Part shown: positions 1 to 9,441 of the stretch, in pieces
Numbering within the stretch: position 1 is the stretch's first letter
Layout: every line of letters starts with the position of its first letter
Assembly (NCBI RefSeq): GCF_000002595.2
Contig: NC_057006.1
Span: 5,721,512-5,785,511 of the forward strand
Source of the DNA: Chlamydomonas reinhardtii
Taxonomy: Eukaryota; Chlorophyta; Chlorophyceae; Chlamydomonadales; Chlamydomonadaceae
Length of the DNA stretch: 64,000 bases
Reading direction: 5' to 3'
Notes under the pieces: generated by a model
The model's input: the letters and a program-made list of their open reading frames with translations, nothing else
Told to the model about the DNA's origin: nothing
Database searches by the model: none
Position numbers and translations under genes: made by a program

Positions 1-229
1 GTATGTGGCCTAGAGCCCAGTGAAAACGCCCCATGGGGGGAAGAGGGTGTGGAGCTGGAGGGCTCGCGGGCAATGGAGAGACCATGTGGCGTAGGTGCGA
101 AGGGCGACATGCCTGTCCTGTGCGTCGGCAGCTGCTCGGTCCCAGCCGCAGACCCGCGCCTTCCCCCATACCCCCCCCCTAGTCATGCCCCCCCCTGCCC
201 CCCCCCTGCCCTGCCCCGCCCTGCCCCAG

Positions 230-2180
230 GCTGCAACATGTCGGTGGAGGTGATGATGGGCGAGCGCGAGCGCGAGGCGCGGCTGCACGACTCCGTGGTG
301 CTCTCCCGCCTCACGCGCAACACCGGCCCCCCGGGCCCCACCGGCCTCAGCCGCCCCTCCTCCGCCGCGCCCGGCTCCCACGCCCCCGCCGCCTCCGCCT
401 CCGCCTCCTCCCCCGGCGGCGGCGGCGGCGGCCCGCCTCAGCCCACCAACTGCAACCTGCGCGTGAGCAGCATGCGCACCGTGAAGAGCTACAAGCTGCT
501 GAGCAGCACGGCCGCCAACCCGCAGGGCTTCTACATCGCCACGCACCGCTACGCCTTCTCCGTGAAGGCGCTGCAGCGCATGCTGGTGGACCCGGGCGCA
601 TTCCACGCCGACGTGTACCTGCAGGGTGAGGGGGTGCAGGAGGAGGGAGGAGGAGGAGGGAGGAGGAGGGAGGAGGGAGGAGGGATAATAATTACACTTG
701 GTAGTGGCGAAGCCACTGATGACTAGGGCTGACAAGCCCTAGTGTTGGGTGAGCGCGTTCCACACGCTCACCCCTAGGAGTGTTGGGTGAGCGCGTTCCA
801 CACGCTCACCCCTGATGCAGCATGCCGGCAATGCCGTAACACCCTCCTACCTTGACCGTCCCCCTCCACCTCCACGCCCATGTGGAGGGCAGTTCTCCTT
901 CAGGCCAATCACCCTTCGCGCTCTGGCTCTTGGGTTGGCTGGGATTGGTGTATACTCTACCACCCCCACATACAACCTGGTGACAATTTTCACATTTTCA
1001 CCGATCATGAACTTAACCCCACGCCCACCTCCACCTCCCCCACGCCCGCCTCCTCTGCCTCCCCCCCTGCAGGCTTCTACGCCTACGCCACCTTTGACAT
1101 CTCCGACCTCACCACCTTCCGCGCCGCCAACTGCGCCTGCATCCTGGCCACCCAGGGCCTGCGCGCGCCCATCATGTCCGAGGTCATCTACGGCAAGGAC
1201 TGGCTGGCGGCGGCGGCCACCGTGCTGCAGCTGCAGGTGCGGCGCTGAGGGGAGGCGTTGCAAGGTTAAGGGGATGGGAACAGGGTAACAAGAGCGTTGG
1301 GAACAGGGAACAGCGCTCGATAAGGGGAGGGGGAGGGGGAGGGGAGGTGAGGGGCGGACACAAGGGTCAAGCGTGCGGAGAGGGGCACGCCACACCCCCA
1401 ACAACGCGCCTGCTATGCTACTGTCCTTGGCTACGCCTTTACTTCTGAACTCATCATGAATATAAACTCGCACAGGACAACGTGAAGGAGTTCCGGCGCA
1501 AGGCGGTGCAGCTGTACGACCAGGGCAAGGCCGGCGCAGCCGCCGCCGCGGCAGCCGCCGCAGCCGCCGCAGGCGCCAACCCAGGCGGCGCCACCGGCCC
1601 CGCCGCGGCCGCCGCGGCAGCGGCCGCCGCCGCCGCAGGCGGCCAGGCCTCCGGCGGCGCTGGCGGGCGGCACAGCACGTACCGCGAGAAGCAGGGCTAC
1701 AACGTGTTGCTGGTGTTCACGCCCGACCACGCGCGCCTGGTGCGGCCCGCCATCCGGCTGGCGCGGCTGTTCGTGCACAACATCGTGGACCGGCTGCACG
1801 TGGTGCTGGTGTGCCCGGAGACGGAGAGCAAGGTGCGGGGTTCGTGGTGTGGGTGGGGGTGGTGGAGGTGGGGGCGGTGGGGATAGTGGCGGGGGGTGGG
1901 AGTGCGGTGGGTGGGGACGGGGTTGTTGGTGGAGGAAAGGATGGGGCGGCGGGGGCCAGTGGGGGCCGGCGGGGGCCGGTGGGGGCTGGTGATGGGCAGC
2001 TTTGGCAGCTTTGGTCGGTACATCATCGTCAAACCGTGTTGGTGGTGTTTGCATGTCGCTCCGTGCTCGCTCTTTTGCATGCTTATGCACCCGCTAATGA
2101 ACACTTCAGTATCTGCTGCCTTCCATTCCTCACTTCCTTACCTGCGCACATACCGTACGCACACATACACACACATACAC

Positions 2181-2223
<43 letters not shown>

Positions 2224-4816
2224 CACACACGCACACACACACACACTCACATACACACACACACACAACCACACACACACACACGCACACACACACACTC
2301 ACATACACACACACACACACAACCACACACACACACGCACACACACACGCACACGGACACGCCCGCCCGCAGACGCGCATCCGCGAGCTGCTGGAGCAGG
2401 CTGTGGACAAGGAGCTGGACTTCCACCAGCAGCTGCTGCGCGACGTGGCGCTGCGGGTGAACGGCGCCAGCGTGACGGAGGTGGTGGCGGGGCTGCTGGG
2501 CAGGGTGCACGCAAACATGCTGGTGGTGAGTGAGGGGGTGCGGGTGGGGTGGGGTGGGGGTGCGGGTGGGCGGGTGGAGCGGGTGGAGGGGGCGGTTGTG
2601 GGGTGAGGGGGCGGGTGGAGCGGGTGGGGTGAGGGGGCGGTGGGGAGCGGTGGAGCCGTAAAAGGCAGCGACAAGGAGGTAGCAAGGGCCGCAGCAAGAG
2701 AGCACATCACGCTGCGGACGGCATGCTGCGCTAACCCGTGGGCGTCTTGCTCGATCCAGTGCCTGCCTGCCTGCCCCTGTGGGATCGGGCATGTAGCCCC
2801 CCAGTCCCGACTCGCCCTCTCGCCCATGTGGTGGTGGTGATGGTAGTGCTGCTGTCCGCCGCAGATCCCCTCTGAGCGGCTGTGCCCCAGCGGCACCTCC
2901 ACGGACCTGGGCCAGCTGGCAGGCAGCAGCGCGCTGGCACTGGCGCGCGCCATCACCAGTGTGCCGCTGCTGGTGGTCAAGGCCAACACCATCGGCAAGT
3001 ACCTCACGGTGCCCTCGGCGGTAGGTGGCGCGGGCGACAGGGGCGGGGGCGCGGGCTCAGGGGCAGCGGCGGGAGGAGGGGCGGGCGCGCAAGGGCCGTT
3101 GAGCTGTCAGGGAGGGCGGAGCGTGGGAGGCACGATAGGGCTGCAGGTCGGTGGAGCTCCCAACTTTTGCAGTCCTGGAGGGGCACGGTTACGTACTTAG
3201 AGATGCCCCATAGCCACGAAGCTGAGTGGCGGCACCGCGTGTTGTGCGCACGCCTTGCACATGCAGATGAACCCCAACGGCGCGGGCGGCCCGGCGTCTG
3301 CGTCTGAGCGGGCGTCGCCCAGCAAGCCGGCGGTGGCGCGGGCGTCCATGGGCCTGGCGCGGAGCGAGTCGCGGGCTGGGCTCGCAGGTGCGTGGCGTGT
3401 GCGTGTGTGCGGCATGTTGAGGCAAATGCTCACGGCTACAGGCGCCCAGCCCACACGCCGCCTTCACCGGCCGCCGGGCCAATCCCTATCCCACCATGCC
3501 GTCGCACCCTGTCCAGCCACCACCACCCCACCCCACCCCACCCCACCCCTTCCAACCCACCTGGCCACCTCCACCGCCCCAAGACCAGATTGCCCACCGC
3601 CTACCACTCCCTCTAATCACGACCACGCAACCCCCACCCCCCCCCACCCCCGTCTACCACTTCCTTAAACTAATTATGAATGTAACCCCCACCCACCCCC
3701 ACCCACCACAGGCAAGGACAGCGTGTGCGCGCTGGTGCACCTGGACACGACCTCCGTGGGCCCGCTGGTGGAGTTTGTGAGCGGCGCGCTGGCGGGCGGC
3801 ACCGACCAGCTGGTGCTGGCGCGCACCGCGGCGCTGGAGCGCGACGGCAACCTGTCCATGCGCAGCCGCCGCGTGTTCGTGCAGGCGCGCATGGCGGTGG
3901 CGCAGCAGCTCAAGGTGGAGGAGCGCGCGTACGCGGGCGGCGGGCTGGCGGAGCTGCCCAAGGTGTGTGGGAGGGGAGGGGGGGAGGGGAGGGGAGGGGA
4001 GGGGAGGGGAGGGGAGGGGAGGGGAGGGGAGGGGAGGGGAGGGGAGGGGATTGGGGAGGGGAGGGGATTGGGGAGGGGAGGGGATTGGGGAGGGGATTGG
4101 AGAGGGCAGGGCAGGGCAGGGCAGGGCAGGGCAGGGCAGGGCAGGGCAGGGCAGGGCAGGGCAGGGCGGGGCGGGGCGGGGCAGGGCGGGGCAGGGGCCC
4201 GAACGCGTAAGCGCATGGGGTGCGGCTCATGGTGAGGTTGAGGCTCATGCAGCAACATGGTCACCTGCAGCACAGGGCAGTCCAGCTGGTTGCACTGGCT
4301 CCTGGCCCTTACCGCCGTCATGCTCACCCCGCCCCGCTACCGGGGTCCCTCACCACCCCCTTCTTCGCCATGAAGTCGGTGCCACCCTGCGCCAACATCG
4401 CCTTCTCCTAGCTAGCCCAACATGCCTGGAGCCCCCCCCCCCACCACCACCACCACCACCCCACCCCTTGTCTACTCTGCTACACTTCTCTGTACCAATC
4501 TTTGCAACCCCACCCCCAACCCGCAAGATGGTCTACCGTCTACCACTTCCTTAACTAATCATGAATGTAACCCCCACCCACTCCACCCACCCACCCACCC
4601 CACCCACTCCACCCACCCCACTCCACCCACTCCACCCCACCCACCCACCCTCAGGCTGTGGAGGCTGAGGGCGCCGACCTGCTGGCCCTCAGCTGCCCGC
4701 CCGACCTGGCCATCAGCAAGGAGATGGAGCAGCTGCTGCAGGCCTGCCGCACCAGCCTGCTCATACACAGGGCCACGGCGGCGGCGCCGTCCGCTTCGGC
4801 CGCCGCCTGGTCGTGA
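230..4816 (+). CDS. Tandem universal-stress-protein-like (USP) domain protein, 5' end uncertain
   Basis: Eight exons join in phase: 230-625, 1073-1236, 1476-1832, 2373-2525, 2865-3020, 3267-3387, 3712-3962 and 4655-4816, giving about 585 residues. The first 230 bases look intronic (the window opens with GTATGTGG, a donor-like string, and a pyrimidine tract plus CAG precedes 230), so upstream exons may be missing; the ATG at 238 is the earliest alternative start. The N-terminal ~180 residues hold no family I recognise. Then come a long Ala tract and a USP-like fold: strand NVLLVFTPDHARLVRPAI, helix, LHVVLVC, and a C-terminal GSSALALARAITSVPLLVV resembling the nucleotide-loop end of USP domains. 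A second, more diverged half follows (VCALVHLDTTSVGPLVEF to TSLLIHR). USP domains bind ATP or AMP in many members, but I cannot confirm a GxxG loop here. Introns carry (CA)n and GGGGA satellites. USP assignment is by pattern only. Confidence 0.62.
689..815. repeat. Cluster of short hairpins with a perfect 34-bp tandem duplication
   Basis: Within intron 1 of the USP-like gene lie several short inverted repeats: AGTGGCGAAGCCACT near 703-717, CTAGGGCTGACAAGCCCTAG at 723-742, then two identical 34-bp units at 742-775 and 780-813. Each unit folds as a GGGTGAGCG/CGCTCACCC stem. This resembles a short structured insertion rather than ordinary intron sequence; the family is not identified. Confidence 0.6.
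2158..2360. repeat. (CA)n microsatellite with interruptions
   Basis: About 200 bases of near-pure CA dinucleotides with scattered CG, TC and ACC interruptions fill the 3' half of an intron (1833-2372) of the USP-like gene and run up to its acceptor. Confidence 0.9.
3968..4196. repeat. GGGGA / GGCAG pentamer satellite
   Basis: An array of GGGGA units, partly expanded with GGGATT, turns into GGCAG and then GGCGG units. It occupies the start of the last intron (3963-4654) of the USP-like gene, directly after the 5' splice site. The G-run density on the transcribed-sense strand is high enough for G-quadruplex formation. ORFs reading through it are artefacts. Confidence 0.9.
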
Positions 4817-6310
4817 TGAGGGGGGCGCTGAGGGGATGGCTGGGCTGGGCGTGGGCTGAAGGTGGATTGGTGGATTGGTGGGCTGGGCGTGGCGGGCGGT
4901 AGGGCAGGCGGCGCTGTGGACGCTGCGCGGGAATGGAGCGGAGGGCGCCAGGGGCTGCCGCCGCGGTACGGTGGTGCTGGTGTGCGGCGTGTGTGCGGCG
5001 TGTGTGCGGCGTGTGGCGTGGGAGGAAGCGGCTGCGTTCTGGTGCATCGAGGCAGGCAGGCAGGTAGGTAGGTAGGTAGGTAGGTGCGCGCCTCAGGCGC
5101 GTGTGCACTTGCACCCATCAGGCATTGAGTCAAGGCAGAGGGGTCAGTCAGGCGCAACTAGGCCGCGCGGCCAGAAGAGGCTGACCGGGCGTTCAGCAAT
5201 GCCCGGATGGCCGCGCATGGTTACATGAGTAGTTTAGTACGTGGTTTGGTTGGTGGTTGCTTGTGCATAGCGCGAGGCAGGAGTTGTAGTGATCTCTTTC
5301 ATTTGGGGCGTGCGCGCATCGTATAGGCGCTTGCGCCGGACGTAACAACTAGATGAAGCGGGTGATCTGTCTAGTGGGAGGCGTACGGAGGTAGATTGGT
5401 AGTAGGCGCGGACGTTCGCGGCAAATTACTGCTTTGCATTCGCTGTCTCACTCCGTCTGCTGGCTATCCCGTCGCGGTCGCTGCACACGTACATAGCGGC
5501 GCTTGAAAGGCGTGTGTGGGTAGGGCTCTACCGTATCTGCCTGTCGCAGGCGTGGGATTCGCGTACCATGTGATATTACATCACGCTGGGTTCATTGTGA
5601 AGTTTCAATATTTGGGCATGGCTGGTGGAAGGGGGGCGTGGGCGGTCAGGGCTGGACACGTGTGGCGAGGGGGGAGTAGAGCCGGCACGCCGAAGAGGCG
5701 TGAGCCACGTCGTGTGTGATGTGCATGGTGGGCGGAAGTGGTCTGTGGTCTGCTTTTGAGTTTGTCCCGAACGGATGCCTGGCGCACAGACGGGGCGCAG
5801 TAGCGTGTGAAGGAGTGGCGGGTGGTCGAGGGCGCGTGCGGACCTATTCATAACTTGCAAGTACATCTGGCACGCAGCGTCACGTAGGATCTCACCTCAC
5901 TACGCTAGCCAGCAGTACCCGGTTGGATCAACATGAACGTAATTAACAGCACAACACAACTGACTCGGGGTGGCCTTCTGGAGCATCCAAGCAACTACTG
6001 TTCTACAGCAAGTACTACACACCAAGTCCATCCATGCCACTCCGTGTGCACAGCGCCGCTACCTCCAATTCAGCCACACGGCAGTGCGCAGCCACAGCGA
6101 CCACGACGCCACAAGCACGTACGGCCGCGCGCCAGCGCAGTGCGTGCCTCTGTTCACAGCACCAGCAGCTGAACGCCTGAGCTTGCGGCGTTAACATACA
6201 TATACACACGCACACACACAGTCGCACACACACACACACGCCTGTGAGGCTGTCCCGCCACCACCCATCCACCACCTTTCCTACCCGCCCATCCACCCAT
6301 CCACACCCAT
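4817..6310. other. Intergenic region, no convincing gene
   Basis: This follows the stop codon of the USP-like gene. It holds its probable 3' UTR, GTAG tetranucleotide repeats near 5062-5085, palindromic GC-rich strings near 5160-5215, and a CA-rich run at 6200-6240. Only short unsupported ORFs occur and I see no TGTAA poly(A) signal close to the stop. Confidence 0.5.
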
Positions 6311-6766
6311 CTAGCCGCTGCTGGCTTCCCTGCTCTCCCTCCAGCAGGACGAGCCAGCCGCGCTCCTGCTGGATCCCATCCCCGGGACCGGCGGGCGCAC
6401 CTCCGCCCGGAACCGCAGCCCCGTCAGCCCCTCCAGCTCCGCCTGCGTGTACGGCAGGTCAGCCGTACAGCGCGGCGAACTGGATGCGTGCGGCCGCACA
6501 TGAGCTGCATGCGCCAGCGCGTGGGCCACAGCGTCTTCCAGGTGGTTGCTGCCAACCGCCGCGCGCGCGCGCTGCTGCAGCTCGCTCGCCATCGGCTCAT
6601 TGTCAGAAGCCGATGGCTGCTGAAAGGTAGGAGTTTTGGAGGGCTGCTCGCTGCCTGCACGGGTGGGGGTGTTGCACACGGGGCGCAGTGAACGCAGAGG
6701 CAGCAGAGCGCTGCAACTGCTGCGGGCTGCGAGCGCCGCTGAAGGCCGCGCAGTGCCTGAATTCAT
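6311..6766 (-). CDS. Doubtful small hypothetical protein (151 aa)
   Basis: A single uninterrupted minus-strand frame runs from an ATG at 6766 to a stop at 6311. The middle (residues ~50-125) has amphipathic, gene-like composition, for example MASELQQRARAAVGSNHLED and YTQAELEGLTGLRF, while both ends look low-complexity. No domain is recognised and no flanking exons were found. It may be a remnant, one exon of an unrecognised gene, or a chance ORF in GC-rich DNA. Confidence 0.28.
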   Translation of the reverse strand: MNSGTARPSAALAARSSCSALLPLRSLRPVCNTPTRAGSEQPSKTPTFQQPSASDNEPMASELQQRARAAVGSNHLEDAVAHALAHAAHVRPHASSSPRCTADLPYTQAELEGLTGLRFRAEVRPPVPGMGSSRSAAGSSCWRESREASSG

Positions 6767-7862
6767 TGTCTTTCAGAGGTCAGGCTTTTGGCTGGGGTGG
6801 CTTTTAGCGTTGGATTCAGCGCACAAGGAAAGCAAGCGCCCCGGGGTAGTTGTTTCTTGCCTGAGTGGGTGTATGGGTCCGCGTGCCATGTACGGGGCAT
6901 CCACCGATGAGTGTCACTGTCTGTCACTGTGTACTGCTGCCGCTGTGCTCACGGACCAACGCAATCGACGAGTGTTGCGGAACTAATCCTGGCAGGAAGC
7001 TGGGCCGGATGTGTACGGTGCCTAGCGTGCGTGATAACACAAATGTATTGAAGCAAAATTGATCCGTGCGAGGGCGGGGGCGTCTTCACCCATCTATACT
7101 AGCCAGGAACGCGCTAGATGCAAACCGGAGGTCTCCTACAGGCTGCAGGCACATGAGGGTGGGAATTTCGGGGATTGGCTGTTTTTGAGTGGTTGTGACT
7201 ACCATTTTCCAAGCACTGGAACGGGCCGTCCCAGCACTGCTGGATGCCTGGGCGGGACAACCGGATGGCTGGTGGGGCGGGGCGTCCCAGGTCTGCTGGA
7301 TGGCCCGGCAGGGACTGTCGCATACCCCGGTCGGGTCGCCCCCAGGTAGGCAGGTTATGTGGCCGGGCTATGCTGGATGCCCGCGCCGGCTGGATGCGTC
7401 TCCGACCCCGATGCGCTGGATGGCCCGCCCAGACATCCCTCCCACCCTCCTCAGGCACCCGCATTCAAATGAGAGGAGCAAGCCCTACGCCCAACAAGTA
7501 CTGTAGGTTACAGGAAACGTGCGTGGGTGGAATGGGCACAATCACGACTCTCACGTCACAACTCGTCATAACTGACCAACTCAGTACAGGGTCAGGACAT
7601 ACAGGTCACCCATGTGATAGCTGTGTGTCCTCGCTTTTAGCACCCCCTCCTTCGATCCCTGCATGCCTTCCCTGCTCAGAAGCATTACTTGCCCTTCAAC
7701 ACGCTACATATTTTGCATTGCAGCATCGGACGGCACACCCAACCCAACTGCGGTACCCGCCCCACTCGCCGCTTTCCGCCACAAACCAGCTTCACACCCA
7801 CGCATGTTGCTTGGACAACGTATGGTGCCGTTGGGCCCAGGCCCGGAGCCCACGCCCACGCC
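6767..7862. other. Intergenic region with degenerate CTGGATG repeats
   Basis: No gene is seen. Positions 7225-7430 hold several degenerate copies of a GC-rich unit containing CTGGATGCCC or CTGGATGGCC. Positions ~7450-7725 form the first copy of a direct repeat that recurs at 8888-9165. Confidence 0.55.
7450..7725. repeat. Direct repeat, copy A
   Basis: This shares long blocks with 8888-9165: CCTACGCCCAACAAGTAC, GGAAACGTGCGTGGGTGG, AGCACCCCCTCCTTC and GCATTACTTGCCCTTCAACA, in the same order and orientation with similar spacing. The two copies lie on either side of the small gene at 7863-8632. Confidence 0.8.
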
Positions 7863-8632
7863 TTACGTGCTCTCTTCAATGTAGCTGCTCTGCTGATCGT
7901 AGCTGACCACCATCAGGTGCAGCCCCGTCAGCGCCACCAGCTCGGCGAGCAGCTGCTCCCGCATCACCTTGTCTGCAGGGCCGAGCTTGCGCCTGCCGTA
8001 GAAATGGTGGGGCTTTTCGCCACTCTCTTTTGCCCACAGCTCGCAATAGAAGTCGTGGAGATCAATGTGGAACCTGCCGGGGCGCAGCATGTGGCGCAGG
8101 GCCCACTCCAGCATTTCCCGCGTGGTGCCCAGGTAGCAGTCGCCGCCGCGGCCGTAGGGGCATTCGGCAGCCCGCAGCTCCTGCAGCGCTGACCGCACCC
8201 GGCCCCACCGCACCTCCTCCCGCGCAACCTTCGACAGCGCCGCCAGCTGATCCTTCACACCGCCCACCTCCTGAGTCAGCTTCTCCACCGCCTGCAGTAG
8301 TGCGGGATCCTGCGGGCCGCCGCTGCTGCGGCCGTTGCAGCGGCGGAGGCTGCTGCTGCCGCGGCTGCCGTGGCTGCCGCGGCTGCGGCTGCGGCTGCGC
8401 CTGCGCCTGCGGGCGTGAGTCGCTCAGGCGCCTGCGGTGTCTCCATCGCCTCCTCTGACAGAGACGCGGCGCGCACGTTGGTGTGGTTGTGAGCCGCCTG
8501 CTTGCGAGGAGCGGCGAGAGAGAGCGCCGGGGCCGGACGCGCTGGCAGAGCCACCGCAACGAAAGTGCTGCGGCCTCGGCGGCACGCAGCCTGCTGCCTG
8601 CTGGTGGTGGTGGTGATACGGTGGGCCAGCAT
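7863..8632 (-). CDS. Unknown protein, ~200 aa, probable organelle targeting peptide
   Basis: This is a two-exon model. Exon 1 (8632-8477) starts at an ATG and encodes a basic, Ser/Ala/Arg-rich leader (MLAHRITTTTSRQQAACRRG...) like a transit peptide. Exon 2 (8309-7863) encodes DPALLQAVEKLTQEVGGVKD, probably coiled-coil, then an acidic/aromatic C-terminal part with RPGRFHIDLHDFYCELW and SYDQQSSYIEEST. The intron (GTGCGC...CCCGCAG) is phase 0 on both sides, and skipping it removes an Ala-repeat stretch that otherwise runs into a stop. Without this intron the two frames do not connect, so the join is inferred. No family is recognised. Confidence 0.45.
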
Positions 8633-9441
8633 TTCTGTATTACCGTAAGCAGTGTGGAGCCGAACGAAGCCCCGCCACTGACCAGACCCGGCCTGGTGCG
8701 GGATTGCGTCATTGCGGGCGCCGTGAGATTCACGGCGCGGGTTCCGTCCCTTCGCTCGGGACTTGCTTGAAGCATTGAGCTTTGGGACAACTGACTACGG
8801 AACTGACGGTTTTCCCAACGAGACTTCCGACACATCCGGCCCGACAACCAATGTCCAATCAATATCCGTTACTTCATCAGTTGCAACACAAGCACCCGCA
8901 TACGAGTGAGGAGGAGCCCTACGCCCAACAAGTACAGCGGCTTCCAGGAAACGTGCGTGGGTGGGCCGAAATCACACGTTGCCACAACTTGTCACAACTT
9001 GTCACAACTATTTACCCACGCAGCACAGGTCCAGGGCGTCGCCGCATGTGATGGCTGCGCGTCCTCGCCTTCAGCACCCCCTCCTTCAATCCCACCCATG
9101 CCTCTCCTGGTCAAAAGCATTACTTGCCCTTCAACACGGTTCAATACTTGGTGCGTGACCATGCTTCCGTACTCGTGCGGGATTGCCGTGCGTGAGGTGT
9201 TGCGAACCGGACTCGAGGCAATGAGCTTTGGGACCAATCACAAATGGAAACGGCATTAAGACTGATATAGTTGTTACTGGGACAGTTCACACACGCTGAC
9301 CGCTCTCCGTGAACATCGTGTCGCCCCCCTCCCTGACCGCCCTCTTGTTAGCAACTGCCACCCGAGCGAGAGACCTGCTGGGCTAGCAACCACACGTGAA
9401 CACAATCGCAGCAACCTCGCTACAATCGTTCTGCTCAACCC
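8633..9441. other. Intergenic region with direct-repeat copy B
   Basis: This contains the 5' flank of the small minus gene and the second direct repeat. A further partial duplication is visible: a TGCGGGATTGC...GCATTGAGCTTTGGGAC-like block at ~8696-8790 is echoed at ~9175-9235. Positions 9250-9441 are the presumed 3' UTR of the F-box/LRR gene. Confidence 0.55.
8888..9165. repeat. Direct repeat, copy B
   Basis: Second copy of the block at 7450-7725, about 1.44 kb downstream in the same orientation, with scattered substitutions and small indels. It has a local triplication of the CACAACTTGT motif at ~8985-9010. Confidence 0.8.

Noticed and set aside
1-229. Coding sequence upstream of the USP-like gene's first seen exon
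   Set aside because: The frame is open, but the stretch ends in a C-rich tract plus CAG and starts with a donor-like GTATGTGG, so it looks like an intron.
2083-2298. Val/Cys-repeat and His/Thr-repeat ORFs over CA or GT arrays (also near 13500, 17790, 43830-44700 and 53450-53740)
   Set aside because: They are translations of dinucleotide microsatellites in introns, with no start context or conserved sequence.
3723-4554. Long Gly/Arg/Glu and Pro/Ser/Leu ORFs on both strands
   Set aside because: They read through the GGGGA/GGCAG satellite in the last intron of the USP-like gene.
5160-5230. A tRNA-like fold in the palindromic GC-rich strings
   Set aside because: No T-psi-C loop (GGTTCGA) or A/B box pair could be found; the strings are simple inverted repeats.
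7450-9165. Direct repeats flanking the small gene as LTRs of a retroelement
   Set aside because: They lack TG...CA ends, a primer-binding site, a polypurine tract and any element protein between them; the gene inside is unrelated in appearance.
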